Shown here one piece after another: positions 52,698 through 60,946 of a stretch of DNA of 64,000 bases. Made by a program: the position numbers and the translations under genes. A model generated the notes under the pieces. That model searched no databases, was not told the DNA's origin, and worked only from the letters and a program-made list of their open reading frames with translations. The stretch lies in NCBI GenBank assembly GCA_963756115.1, contig CAVWMN010000010.1, positions 744,001-808,000 of the forward strand, read 5' to 3'. This DNA is from JTS-RE37 sp963756115 (GTDB taxonomy: Bacteria > Bacteroidota > Bacteroidia > Flavobacteriales > Flavobacteriaceae). The first letter of the stretch is position 1, and each line of letters starts with the position of its first letter.

Positions 52698-54638
52698 ATG
52701 AAATTTGAGGTAGATACTTCGAAGGGAGAAAAATTCATTCAGGACCTGGAGCAAATTGTTTATGAAAACCTGCAAAACGAACAATTTGGTGTGGCAGCAC
52801 TGGCTCGGCTCAAAGGAATTAGCAGATCTCATCTGTACCGTAAACTAAAGCTGCTAAAAAAGAAATCAATAAGCCAGTTTATTCGTGAAATAAGGCTCAA
52901 GGAGGCCATGAAAATGCTTCAAAAAGATGTAGCCACTGTTGCTGAGGTCGCCTATAGTGTCGGTTTTGCGAGTACATCCTATTTTAATACCTGCTTTCAT
53001 GACTATTATGGCTATCCCCCCGGGGAGGCATTAAAAAGAAGTCGGAACGAAGTTCATACGGGTGCCACAGAGATTCTTGTATCAATCGAGCGTCGAACTG
53101 CCAACACGTACCCAATAGCCATAAAAGGGAATGGCCCCGACTACAAAATGCAACCTGTTTCCAGAAGATCTTTTGTTCAAAATACCTTTATATTGACCGG
53201 GATCCTTTTGGTAGCCATTCTTTTGGTCTTTTTGTATAAAAACAGGTCAAAAACTAATCCGATACTGCCGCCTCCCAAATCCATAGCCATTCTTCCTTTG
53301 GAACATTTGTCCAAAAACCCGGATCAGGAATACCTGACCGCCGGAATCCATGATGCCCTTATCGGTGAGTTAGGGATGATCAAAGGTTTGCGCGTAATTT
53401 CACGTACCTCCACGTTGCGATATCTCCATAGTAATTTACTTATACAGGATATTGCCAAGGAATTAGGAGTGGATGTGATCATGGAAGGGTCGGTGGTGAT
53501 TACAGGTGATAGCTTGCGCCTGCAACTTCAATTAATAGATGCTTTTCCTGAAGAACGACATCTTTGGGCACAGGAATATTACCGGGATATACCGAATGTT
53601 CTCTCTTTACATAGCAAGGTCATAGAAGATATCGCAAAGACCGTACAAGTTCATTTGTCCAATGAGGAAAAAATGCATCTGGCCACCGTGAGAAAGGTCA
53701 ACACTGAAAGTTATAAGGCCTATTTAAGGGGGATTTACCTTCTTAATAAATCTACCCCCGAAGAATTTCAAAAAGGATTGGAATATCTTCACGAGGCAAT
53801 TGACAATGATCCGGCGGACCCGCTTGCTTACGCGAGGCTGGCCGAAGGGTATTTAGCACTTGGCCATGGCCCTGACCCTTCAAACTCGTATTGGAAACGT
53901 GGGAGGGCCGCCGCGATTAGGGCCATAGAATTGGACTCGACGCTTGCAAATGGCTATTCAGCATTGGGTGCTATAAAATTATATTACGAAAGGGACTGGA
54001 TTGGGGCGGAGCATAACCTGATTAAGGCCAATAGCATCAATCCCAACCTGGCATGGAACCATTTTCACTATGCCTGGTATCTTGTGTTAATGGGCCACAT
54101 GAAAAAGGCCTTGGCCGAAAATAAGATCGCTAAGGAATTGGATCCCCTTACCCCGATCATTACTGCAGACTTAGGTTCTTTATACTACTGGACAGGCCGC
54201 TACGATAAAGCCCTGGAGGAGCTAAGTCTGGCACTGGAATTGGATAAGGATTTTGGACATTCCTGGTGGATGATTGGAAACGTGTATTTAAAGAAGGGGT
54301 GGGATGAAAAGGCGATAGAAGCTCATCTAAGGGCGGTGGAAATTAATCCGGTTTGGAAATGGAGCCTTGCAAATACGTATGTCGCAACCGGTAATAAGGA
54401 CAAAGCATTGGCTATTATTTCAGAATTAAAAGATGGTGCCATCACCACAAGAACGGCCTTCGGGCTATGCCAGATATATACTACGCTGGGGGATATTGAC
54501 GAAGCCTTTTATTGGCTGGAATATCAAACACCCGACTTCTGGATCCCCTGGATCAGGACATGGCCCGGTTTTGAACCGCTTAGAATGGACCCCAGGTTTG
54601 CCAACTTCTTACAAGAATATAATCTACCTCCTCTTTGA
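52698..54638 (+). CDS. AraC-type HTH / membrane / FlgO-TolB-like / TPR regulator
   Basis: 646 residues. Residues about 20-115 are an AraC-family double helix-turn-helix (FGVAALARLKGISRSHLYRK and VAEVAYSVGFASTSYF). One membrane helix is at 161-180. Residues about 190-325 are a FlgO/TolB-like nucleotide-binding-type fold often found in adenylate-cyclase-like proteins of the phylum (KSIAILPLEHLSKNPDQEYL, GLRVISRTSTLRYL, MEGSVV). The rest is a chain of about six TPR units. The DNA-binding part is inside the cell and the TPR part outside it, so a signal from the periplasm could control transcription. Flanked by repeat arrays and followed 176 bases later by the hydrolase gene, its likely target. 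Confidence 0.85.
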   Translation: MKFEVDTSKGEKFIQDLEQIVYENLQNEQFGVAALARLKGISRSHLYRKLKLLKKKSISQFIREIRLKEAMKMLQKDVATVAEVAYSVGFASTSYFNTCFHDYYGYPPGEALKRSRNEVHTGATEILVSIERRTANTYPIAIKGNGPDYKMQPVSRRSFVQNTFILTGILLVAILLVFLYKNRSKTNPILPPPKSIAILPLEHLSKNPDQEYLTAGIHDALIGELGMIKGLRVISRTSTLRYLHSNLLIQDIAKELGVDVIMEGSVVITGDSLRLQLQLIDAFPEERHLWAQEYYRDIPNVLSLHSKVIEDIAKTVQVHLSNEEKMHLATVRKVNTESYKAYLRGIYLLNKSTPEEFQKGLEYLHEAIDNDPADPLAYARLAEGYLALGHGPDPSNSYWKRGRAAAIRAIELDSTLANGYSALGAIKLYYERDWIGAEHNLIKANSINPNLAWNHFHYAWYLVLMGHMKKALAENKIAKELDPLTPIITADLGSLYYWTGRYDKALEELSLALELDKDFGHSWWMIGNVYLKKGWDEKAIEAHLRAVEINPVWKWSLANTYVATGNKDKALAIISELKDGAITTRTAFGLCQIYTTLGDIDEAFYWLEYQTPDFWIPWIRTWPGFEPLRMDPRFANFLQEYNLPPL

Positions 54639-54814
54639 CTATGGTGCAACATAGTTTAAATAGGCAACCTCTATTTCAAAAAAATTAGAACTTATCGGGA
54701 CATAGCTGATATTCACCCTTTATTAAATATCGGACCTTTAATATAACGTAGTTAGCCAACCGCTTTCATAGCTATTGTTTAATCAGATTTTTAACCTAGT
54801 AAAAAAATTTAATC

Positions 54815-56482
54815 ATGAAAACTTTAAAGATGTTTTCTCCCGGTACCCTGGTCAAGATCTGCCTCAGCTTATGCTTCATCCTAGCAGCAAACTGTGCAAA
54901 ACCAGATTATGAGGAGTTGACTGTGTCTGATCCCATAGCGGATCAAAAGGAAAATAATTGGGTAGCTTTACTGGAGGAGTTAAGTTTCGAGTCGAGTATA
55001 ATTGTGGATAAGGAAAGTTCACTTGCGCAGGCTTTGAACGAAGCCAGGCCGGGGGATGCCCTGTTTATTGAACCAGGAATTTATGAAGAAGCTTTAAACG
55101 TCAATAAACCCGGTGTTAAACTATTTGGATTGACAGGTGAGAATGGTGAAAAGGTAATATTGACGAACCCCGGGAATACGAAAATTATCACTATTCAAGA
55201 TGCTCAGGCCACAGAAAAAACCGCCATCGGGCTTAGTCAGGAATCAAAAAGCGCCAAAAAAAGGATTTGCTTCAAAAAGATAACCAGGTCGGAAATTGGT
55301 AACGGTATTGCACACTACCAAATGGAAGTGCGTTTGGGGAAAAACGAATATGATGTCGTAAGGATCCATCGTGTGGTTCGGGAGAAACGACCATTCCGTC
55401 CTGTTCGTACTGAAGGGGCGATATTTATGATCCATGGAGCGTCTCAGGATTTCGATGATATTTTCTTACGCCCCGGGGTAGACAAAGCCAATGCCCAAAA
55501 TTCGTCACCAGTCTATTTAGCATCGAACAACATCGATGTATGGGGAATTGACCTGGCATGGACACTGGTTCCTGTGGAGACAAGCGATTTCTCATTTATG
55601 CAGGACTGGGGAATTGAGCGCGATGTTGATCATGTCTTGGCATCGATGTCGATCGCCCGTCTGATACGGGGACTCACGCACCAGGGTTGTGGCCGCCTGA
55701 ATCTGTTGGGCTTTAGTTACGGGGTAAGTGTCGCCTACGCTGCAGCCGGCAAGGAAACCAAGCAGCCCAGGTGTCGTCGTGATATTAAAGGTCTTATAGC
55801 AGCAGAAGGACTTGTAAAATATGCACCGGAAGATGAAGCGTTCCGCCTTGCTGCCTGTGATCAGGCACTTATCGCCCGGGAGGCACTTGATAATGGAATA
55901 TATCAAAACAATAACGGCGTTGTATTTAGCCAAGTCGGTGATTTAGCAGCTTTAGCACCCGATGAGGATTCACCGTTTGTTCCAGGCCTTACCAATTACC
56001 AGTTTGCCCTTTTTGCCGGTACTGTTCCCGGCGCCAATCCTCCGGCACCTTTTTGGCACTTTTGGGGTGGAGAATTTGACGAGAACAATATTCCTATAGG
56101 TTTGTTGTACACCAAACCTGAGCGCTTGGTTAATTTATTACGAGTTCTTGCCCCCTATCAACCAATATTACAGGGGTTTGAAACGACCACCTCTCTTTGC
56201 GATGAACAGGATGTACGACTTTACAGAAACCTGGGGGAGATTTCGGTACCTATCCTATATTTGGGCGTGGCCGGAGGATATGGCCAACAAGGCCTCTACT
56301 CCAGTAGCTTAACAAGGAGCAAGGACATCACCCATCATATGGTATCGCTACAACCGCCAGAATTACGCGCTATTGATTACGGACATGCAGATCTGTTAAT
56401 GGGTGAGAACGCAAACGATCTTGCCTGGGACGTGTTGAGGAAGTGGCTGGTGAATCATTCCCTTAGCTGGCATTACAAATAG
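54815..56482 (+). CDS. Lipoprotein with alpha/beta-hydrolase domain and beta-helix-like N-terminal piece
   Basis: 555 residues. Lipobox at ILAANC (Cys27). Residues about 65-125 read as one or two turns of a right-handed parallel beta-helix with the starter motif ALNEARPGDALFIEPGIYEE, as in the DUF1565/pectin-lyase-like group, but the rest of a helix is missing. Residues about 195-550 are an alpha/beta hydrolase: IHGAS oxyanion segment (206-210), nucleophile Ser301 in LLGFSYGVS, and a late histidine in DYGHADLLMG. The acid residue is not obvious (the strand reads VPILYLGVAGGYG, where a GxxD is usual). Secreted esterase or related enzyme of unknown substrate. The combination looks uncommon. Ends in a terminator. 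Confidence 0.75.
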   Translation: MKTLKMFSPGTLVKICLSLCFILAANCAKPDYEELTVSDPIADQKENNWVALLEELSFESSIIVDKESSLAQALNEARPGDALFIEPGIYEEALNVNKPGVKLFGLTGENGEKVILTNPGNTKIITIQDAQATEKTAIGLSQESKSAKKRICFKKITRSEIGNGIAHYQMEVRLGKNEYDVVRIHRVVREKRPFRPVRTEGAIFMIHGASQDFDDIFLRPGVDKANAQNSSPVYLASNNIDVWGIDLAWTLVPVETSDFSFMQDWGIERDVDHVLASMSIARLIRGLTHQGCGRLNLLGFSYGVSVAYAAAGKETKQPRCRRDIKGLIAAEGLVKYAPEDEAFRLAACDQALIAREALDNGIYQNNNGVVFSQVGDLAALAPDEDSPFVPGLTNYQFALFAGTVPGANPPAPFWHFWGGEFDENNIPIGLLYTKPERLVNLLRVLAPYQPILQGFETTTSLCDEQDVRLYRNLGEISVPILYLGVAGGYGQQGLYSSSLTRSKDITHHMVSLQPPELRAIDYGHADLLMGENANDLAWDVLRKWLVNHSLSWHYK

Positions 56483-56540
56483 CAAGTTCAACCAGTTGGG
56501 GATTTATATTCCACCCTAAGTGGATACAGACTTAAAAATA

Positions 56541-56577
56541 AAAAGGAGATAACTCGTTTTTGAAGCTGTCTCCTTTT
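56541..56577 (+). terminator. Hairpin after the hydrolase gene
   Basis: AAAAGGAGA (56541-56549) and TCTCCTTTT (56569-56577) form a perfect 9-bp stem with a 19-base loop, ending in a T run. Lies 59 bases past the stop and before the right array. Confidence 0.75.
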
Positions 56578-56661
56578 CTGATTCCAAACGTGAATTTTAC
56601 AAATTTGAAGGCTATGTTTGAAGATCCTTATCAGCTTCCTTTTTAGTAGGTTATTCCAGAT

Positions 56662-56739
56662 GGGGGCTCTATGCCCCTCCCCTTGTCAAGTTAACGCCCC
56701 AGGCTGTAATTGTCAAGCATTGTTGCCTGGGAAGGGTAT
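56662..56739 (+). repeat. Palindromic element, copy 6
   Basis: GGGGCTCTATGCCCC hairpin, TCCCCTTGTCAAGTTAAC, and the right arm GTCAAGCATTGTTGCC ending GGGAAGGG. Confidence 0.8.
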
Positions 56740-56820
56740 GGACACAATAAGACCAGTGGTAAGGATCTCCTGCTAAGCAAAACGAAGCTTGATACCGATT
56801 CTGAAGAGGTAATTTCAGAC

Positions 56821-56897
56821 AGGGGATCTGAACCCCTCCCCTTTTCAAGGTAATACTGCCCGCTGCAATGGACAAGTATTGTTGCCGGGAAAGGGAG
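56821..56897 (+). repeat. Palindromic element, copy 7
   Basis: AGGGGATCTGAACCCCT hairpin, CCCCTTTTCAAGG, GACAAGTATTGTTGCC and GGGAAAGGGA end. Confidence 0.8.
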
Positions 56898-56978
56898 TGA
56901 ATTCCTTGAGACCCATGGCTGGCAGATCCTGAGAAGATGAACGAAGGTTTTCAGATTAGTTTTTAGTAGAATCTCAGG

Positions 56979-57055
56979 TGGGGACTCTATACCCCTTCCC
57001 TTGTCAAGTTAACGCCACAGGCTGAAATCGACAAGCAGGATTGCCAGGGAATGGT
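56979..57055 (+). repeat. Palindromic element, copy 8
   Basis: TGGGGACTCTATACCCCT hairpin, TTGTCAAGTTAAC, GACAAGCAG and a less regular right end. Confidence 0.75.
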
Positions 57056-57139
57056 TAAGGAATCTAAAAACCCATGGTGGGAAGATCCTGAGAAGATGAA
57101 CGAAGGTTGTAAGCATACTTTTTAGCAGGTTATTCCAGA

Positions 57140-57210
57140 TGGGGGCTCTATGCCCCCTCCCCTTGTTAAGTTAACCCTACTGGCTGCAATGGACAAGCAG
57201 GGTTACAGGG
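57140..57210 (+). repeat. Palindromic element, copy 9
   Basis: GGGGGCTCTATGCCCCC hairpin, CCCCTTGTTAAGTTAAC and GACAAGCAGGGTTAC; the right end fades out. Confidence 0.75.
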
Positions 57211-57630
57211 CTGCATCACCGCTTTAACATGTTGCCCTGTGCTATTCCCTTTTTAAAGCATTAAAGACGAAATCAAACAAGAAGTAGGTCGCGCCCTTAT
57301 TCGATTATACTTCCCGCAATAGGCAGGCAGCTACGCTTATTGCCCCGACACTGCAAAATCCCGACAGTATACATGCGCAAAATTTTCGGGTTAGGCTGTG
57401 GAACGGACATCCGGATTGATACTGTTAATCTCAAATTGTCCTAAGGACTGTTGCCAGTATGGAAACATATGTTAATCCAAATTTATTGGCTAAATCCATA
57501 TGCTCATAATAATCCATCGATAAAAAAGGCGGATCTATCCAGTCAATTCCCCCCGTCGTCTATTTCATTTTCAAACAGATCATGACCTACGGATATTTGG
57601 TCTTGATTTCTTTTGAAAGGATTAAAGACC

Positions 57631-58953
57631 ATGAAAAAATTCATCATTTTGGCGCTCGCCTTGCTGGTATACTCCGCACACGGACAGGAAACGACCGATG
57701 TGACCCCTAAAATATGGACATTGGAAGAGTGCATCTCCCATGCCTTGGCAAACAACATTACCGTTAAACAGGCCGTGCTACAAAAAAATCGTACAGAAGC
57801 CAATTTAAAGGCGGCCAAATCATCAAGATTGCCGAATTTGAGCGGCAATGCATCCCAAAATTTCACGAACGGTAATTCGATTGACCCTATTACAAGCGAT
57901 TTTGTTTCCCAATCGATCAACTCCACTAGTTTGGGACTGAGTTCCCAGGTAACACTTTTCCAGGGAAATCAGATCAGCAATGAAATCAAGCAGAACAGAC
58001 TTTTGGTCGATCAATTTTTGCTCTACGAAGAAGAGGCTATGAACAATATTACGCTGAGCATAACCGAAAGTTATATCCAACTGCTTTATAGCAAGGAAAA
58101 CATTGTGATCGCTGAGAACAACCTGGCCAGTTCTCAAAAAGAGGAACAAAGGGCGAAGTCCCGTTTCGAGGCAGGTTCCATTCCCATTAAAGACTATACC
58201 GATGCACAATCACAAACAGCTACTAATGCGTATGACCTGATTACCGCAAAAAACGACTATGCCCAACAGCTTTTGACCTTGCAACAGCTATTGGAGCTGC
58301 CACCGGAGGTTACCCTGGAAATTGCAGATTCGGACGGAATGGATCTGAACATCATACCAGGCCTGAACGAGGTCTACACGGAAGCTTTACTGCACCTTCC
58401 CGAAATAAATGCAGGCAAGGTCAATATATCGGTTGCTGAAAAGGAGCTGGATATTGCCAAAGGCGGATATCTGCCTACCCTTTCCCTGACGGGAAGTCTA
58501 GGCAGCGGTTACACCTCGACACAGGATTTTAATTTTGCCGATCAATTCGACCTGAACTTCAATCAAAGATTGGGATTATCACTGAACGTACCCATATTTA
58601 ATAGGAACCGAACAAAAACTGAGGTCGAGAACGCCAAAATAGATATCGACATCGCCGAATTGGAGCTCGCGCAACAGGAAAAAGACCTGTACCAAAAAAT
58701 AGAAACGGCCTGGCAAAATGCCACTGCGGCACAAAGTCAGATGCAGGCCGCCGACATCGCCAGGACCGCGGCAGGCGAATCGTACCGCCTGGCGCAAAAA
58801 CAATATGAACTGGGGGCTTTGAGCACAACCGACCTTGTTGTGAGCCAAAATATCTATACCAATACCGAACAAAACTACATTCAGGCTAAATATTTAAGCC
58901 TGCTGTATACCCAGTTGCTTCAATTTTATCAAGGAAACGAAATTAAGATATAA
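57631..58953 (+). CDS. TolC-family outer-membrane channel of an efflux system
   Basis: 440 residues from ATG 57631 (MKKFIILALALLVYSAHG), preferred to an upstream TTG at 57613 because the signal peptide follows directly. Two similar halves, each a long helical hairpin plus beta strands (WTLEECISHALANNITVKQA and PEINAGKVNISVAEKELDIA mark the tops), as in TolC. The protein forms a trimeric channel in the outer membrane. It starts a rightward run with the adaptor (4 bases later), ATPase and permease, so it should be the exit duct of that pump. Confidence 0.92.
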   Translation: MKKFIILALALLVYSAHGQETTDVTPKIWTLEECISHALANNITVKQAVLQKNRTEANLKAAKSSRLPNLSGNASQNFTNGNSIDPITSDFVSQSINSTSLGLSSQVTLFQGNQISNEIKQNRLLVDQFLLYEEEAMNNITLSITESYIQLLYSKENIVIAENNLASSQKEEQRAKSRFEAGSIPIKDYTDAQSQTATNAYDLITAKNDYAQQLLTLQQLLELPPEVTLEIADSDGMDLNIIPGLNEVYTEALLHLPEINAGKVNISVAEKELDIAKGGYLPTLSLTGSLGSGYTSTQDFNFADQFDLNFNQRLGLSLNVPIFNRNRTKTEVENAKIDIDIAELELAQQEKDLYQKIETAWQNATAAQSQMQAADIARTAAGESYRLAQKQYELGALSTTDLVVSQNIYTNTEQNYIQAKYLSLLYTQLLQFYQGNEIKI

Positions 58954-58956
58954 GTC

Positions 58957-60192
58957 ATGAAAAATAAGAAAACAAAAATAGGAATCGGGATTGGGACCTT
59001 GCTAGTTGCCATTGGGCTTGTATACTTTCTGATCTCAGCAAAGACAACGGAACAGTTATCCGCAGAATTTGTTGCGGTTGCCAAAGGAGATGTCACCACA
59101 ACGGTTACTGCCACAGGTACGATTCAGCCCGTAAAACAAGTGGATGTGGGAACCCAGGTCTCCGGTGTGGTAGAAAAAATTTACGTGGATTATAATAGCG
59201 TGGTCACCGAAGGCCAACTTATTGCCGAATTGGACAAGACCAATTTAAGGGCCACCCTGGCACAACAACAGGCGGCCTTTGACAATGCCATTAATGATAG
59301 AGACTACAGGGAGAATATCTATAATCGCCAAAAAACCCTATACGATAACCAGGTTATTAGCAAGTCCGATTACGACGATGCTGTATATCAATTAAACGAT
59401 GCAAAGAATACGGCTATAGAACGGTTGTCCGATCTGCAAAAGGCCAAGACCAATTTGAGCTATGCGAATATCTACTCGCCCATTGATGGGGTCATCCTGT
59501 CAAGGGATGTAGATGAAGGTCAGACTGTGGCCTCAAGTCTTAGCACCCCTACACTGTTTACCATTGCGAAAGACCTTAAGCAAATGCAGGTCGAGGCCGA
59601 TGTTGACGAAGCAGACATCGGGCAGGTAAAGGATGGGCAACGGGTTTCTTTTACCGTAGATGCCTATCAGGAAGTAGCGTTTGCAGGAGAGGTTATACAA
59701 GTGCGATTGAACCCCACGACAACATCGAATGTGGTTACCTATACTGTGGTGGTCAAGGCCGATAATCCCGACTTAAAACTCAAACCGGGCTTGACGGCAA
59801 CCATAGCCATCTACACCGTAGAATTAAAAGACGTCCTGACCATTGAGGCCAAGGCAGTAAATTTTAAGCCGAACCGGCAACTGCTGATGGCCTATAATGC
59901 TGCCGGTGCATCCGAAAACCGACCTACCCCACCTGCTCAAAATGAAGTGGACAATGCTAGCGAGGGTACCGTGGTCTGGATGGACGATGATGGTATAATT
60001 AGACCTGTTAAAGTAGAATTGGGCACTAGTGATGGCGTAAACGTTCAAGTGCTGGGCGGACTCAAAGAAGGCGATCGGCTGGCCTACCAGATCAAGGCCA
60101 CAGAAGGAACGAAAATCATTCAGGCAGCAGGGGAAAGCGATAGCCCGTTCATGCCAACAAAACCACCAGGAGGTGGAGGACCACCAAGATAA
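58957..60192 (+). CDS. MacA-like periplasmic adaptor (HlyD family)
   Basis: 411 residues. An N-terminal membrane helix (about residues 5-27). The lipoyl-like pieces are GTIQPVKQVDVGTQVSGVVE and YSPIDGVILSRDVDEGQTV, split by a helical hairpin (LAQQQAAFDNAINDRDYREN and on). The C-terminus is proline- and glycine-rich (KPPGGGG). It links the inner-membrane ABC permease to the TolC channel and lifts substrate to it. Gaps to the tolC and ATPase genes are 3 and 9 bases, so they are one transcript. Confidence 0.92.
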   Translation: MKNKKTKIGIGIGTLLVAIGLVYFLISAKTTEQLSAEFVAVAKGDVTTTVTATGTIQPVKQVDVGTQVSGVVEKIYVDYNSVVTEGQLIAELDKTNLRATLAQQQAAFDNAINDRDYRENIYNRQKTLYDNQVISKSDYDDAVYQLNDAKNTAIERLSDLQKAKTNLSYANIYSPIDGVILSRDVDEGQTVASSLSTPTLFTIAKDLKQMQVEADVDEADIGQVKDGQRVSFTVDAYQEVAFAGEVIQVRLNPTTTSNVVTYTVVVKADNPDLKLKPGLTATIAIYTVELKDVLTIEAKAVNFKPNRQLLMAYNAAGASENRPTPPAQNEVDNASEGTVVWMDDDGIIRPVKVELGTSDGVNVQVLGGLKEGDRLAYQIKATEGTKIIQAAGESDSPFMPTKPPGGGGPPR

Positions 60193-60201
60193 TCCAAACT
60201 G

Positions 60202-60945
60202 ATGATGAAAAATAAGATCATACATATAGAAGACCTGAAACGAAACTTTACTATGGGTGCTGAAACCGTACATGCATTAAGGGGAGTTTCTTTCGATATC
60301 GAGAAAGGGGAATTTGTGACCATAATGGGTTCAAGTGGCTCCGGAAAGAGTACGCTTTTAAATATACTCGGCTGTTTGGACCAACCCTCTTCCGGTAGTT
60401 ATGCCATTAACGGGGTAGCGGTCAGTGAACTTGACAAAAATGAACTTGCCAAAATAAGAAATGAAAAAATCGGGTTTATTTTTCAATCCTACAATCTGTT
60501 ACCCAGAACCACCGCATTGGAAAATGTGGAACTACCATTGCTGTACAATAGTAAAATAAGCACCCGGGAACGAAAGGAAAGGGCATTGAATGCCTTGGAA
60601 AAAGTAGGACTTGCAGATAGGCTGCACCATACTCCTTCACAATTATCGGGAGGCCAACAACAGCGTGTGGCCATAGCCCGTTCGTTGGTCAATGATCCTG
60701 TTGTCATATTGGCCGACGAAGCCACCGGAAATTTGGATACGCGCACTTCCTATGAGATCATGTCGGTTTTTCAGGAATTGAACGACCAGGGAAAAACGAT
60801 TGTTTTTGTGACCCATGAACCAGATATCGCCGATTTCAGTAAGCGAACGATCGTGTTAAAGGATGGTTACCTACTAAAAGACGAAAACAATCGCCATGTG
60901 AACCAGGCCGCCGATAAGTTGTTGGCGATGCCCATAGAAGACTGA
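60202..60945 (+). CDS. MacB-like ABC transporter ATP-binding protein
   Basis: 247 residues. Walker A GSSGSGKS (43-50), Q-loop FIFQSYNLLP, ABC signature LSGGQQQRVA, Walker B VVILADEATGNLD and the H-loop FVTHEPDIA are all present. It is the LolD/MacB subfamily. ATP hydrolysis moves the mechanical permease next to it. ATG at 60202 or the next ATG at 60205. It ends 1 base before the permease start. Confidence 0.94.
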   Translation: MMKNKIIHIEDLKRNFTMGAETVHALRGVSFDIEKGEFVTIMGSSGSGKSTLLNILGCLDQPSSGSYAINGVAVSELDKNELAKIRNEKIGFIFQSYNLLPRTTALENVELPLLYNSKISTRERKERALNALEKVGLADRLHHTPSQLSGGQQQRVAIARSLVNDPVVILADEATGNLDTRTSYEIMSVFQELNDQGKTIVFVTHEPDIADFSKRTIVLKDGYLLKDENNRHVNQAADKLLAMPIED

Positions 60946-60946
60946 T

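Larger units (their letters stand above)
56662..57210. repeat. Array of four palindromic elements at ~160-bp period
   Basis: Element starts at 56662, 56821, 56979 and 57140 (spacing 159, 158 and 161). The ~80-bp pieces between them are also related (CCCATGG, GATCCTGAGAAGATGAACG, GGTT then TTTTTAG and CAG just before GGGG). So the repeating unit is about 160 bp, half palindromic element and half linker. Confidence 0.85.
56483..57630. other. Gene-free region with the right repeat array
   Basis: About 1.15 kb. Holds the terminator (56541-56577) and four copies of the palindromic element at ~160-bp spacing (56662-57210). From 57211 to 57630 there is plain DNA that should hold the promoter of the efflux operon. 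Confidence 0.75.

Noticed and set aside
54815..56482. Polysaccharide lyase assignment for the lipoprotein because of its beta-helix start.
   Set aside because: Only one or two helix turns exist and the larger domain has the alpha/beta-hydrolase nucleophile elbow.
51474..57210. CRISPR array or integron attC array.
   Set aside because: Repeat units are ~80 bp with conserved linkers of 60-160 bp, no short unique spacers and no cas genes. No GTTRRRY/RYYYAAC core pair at attC spacing and no cassettes or integrase in the window.
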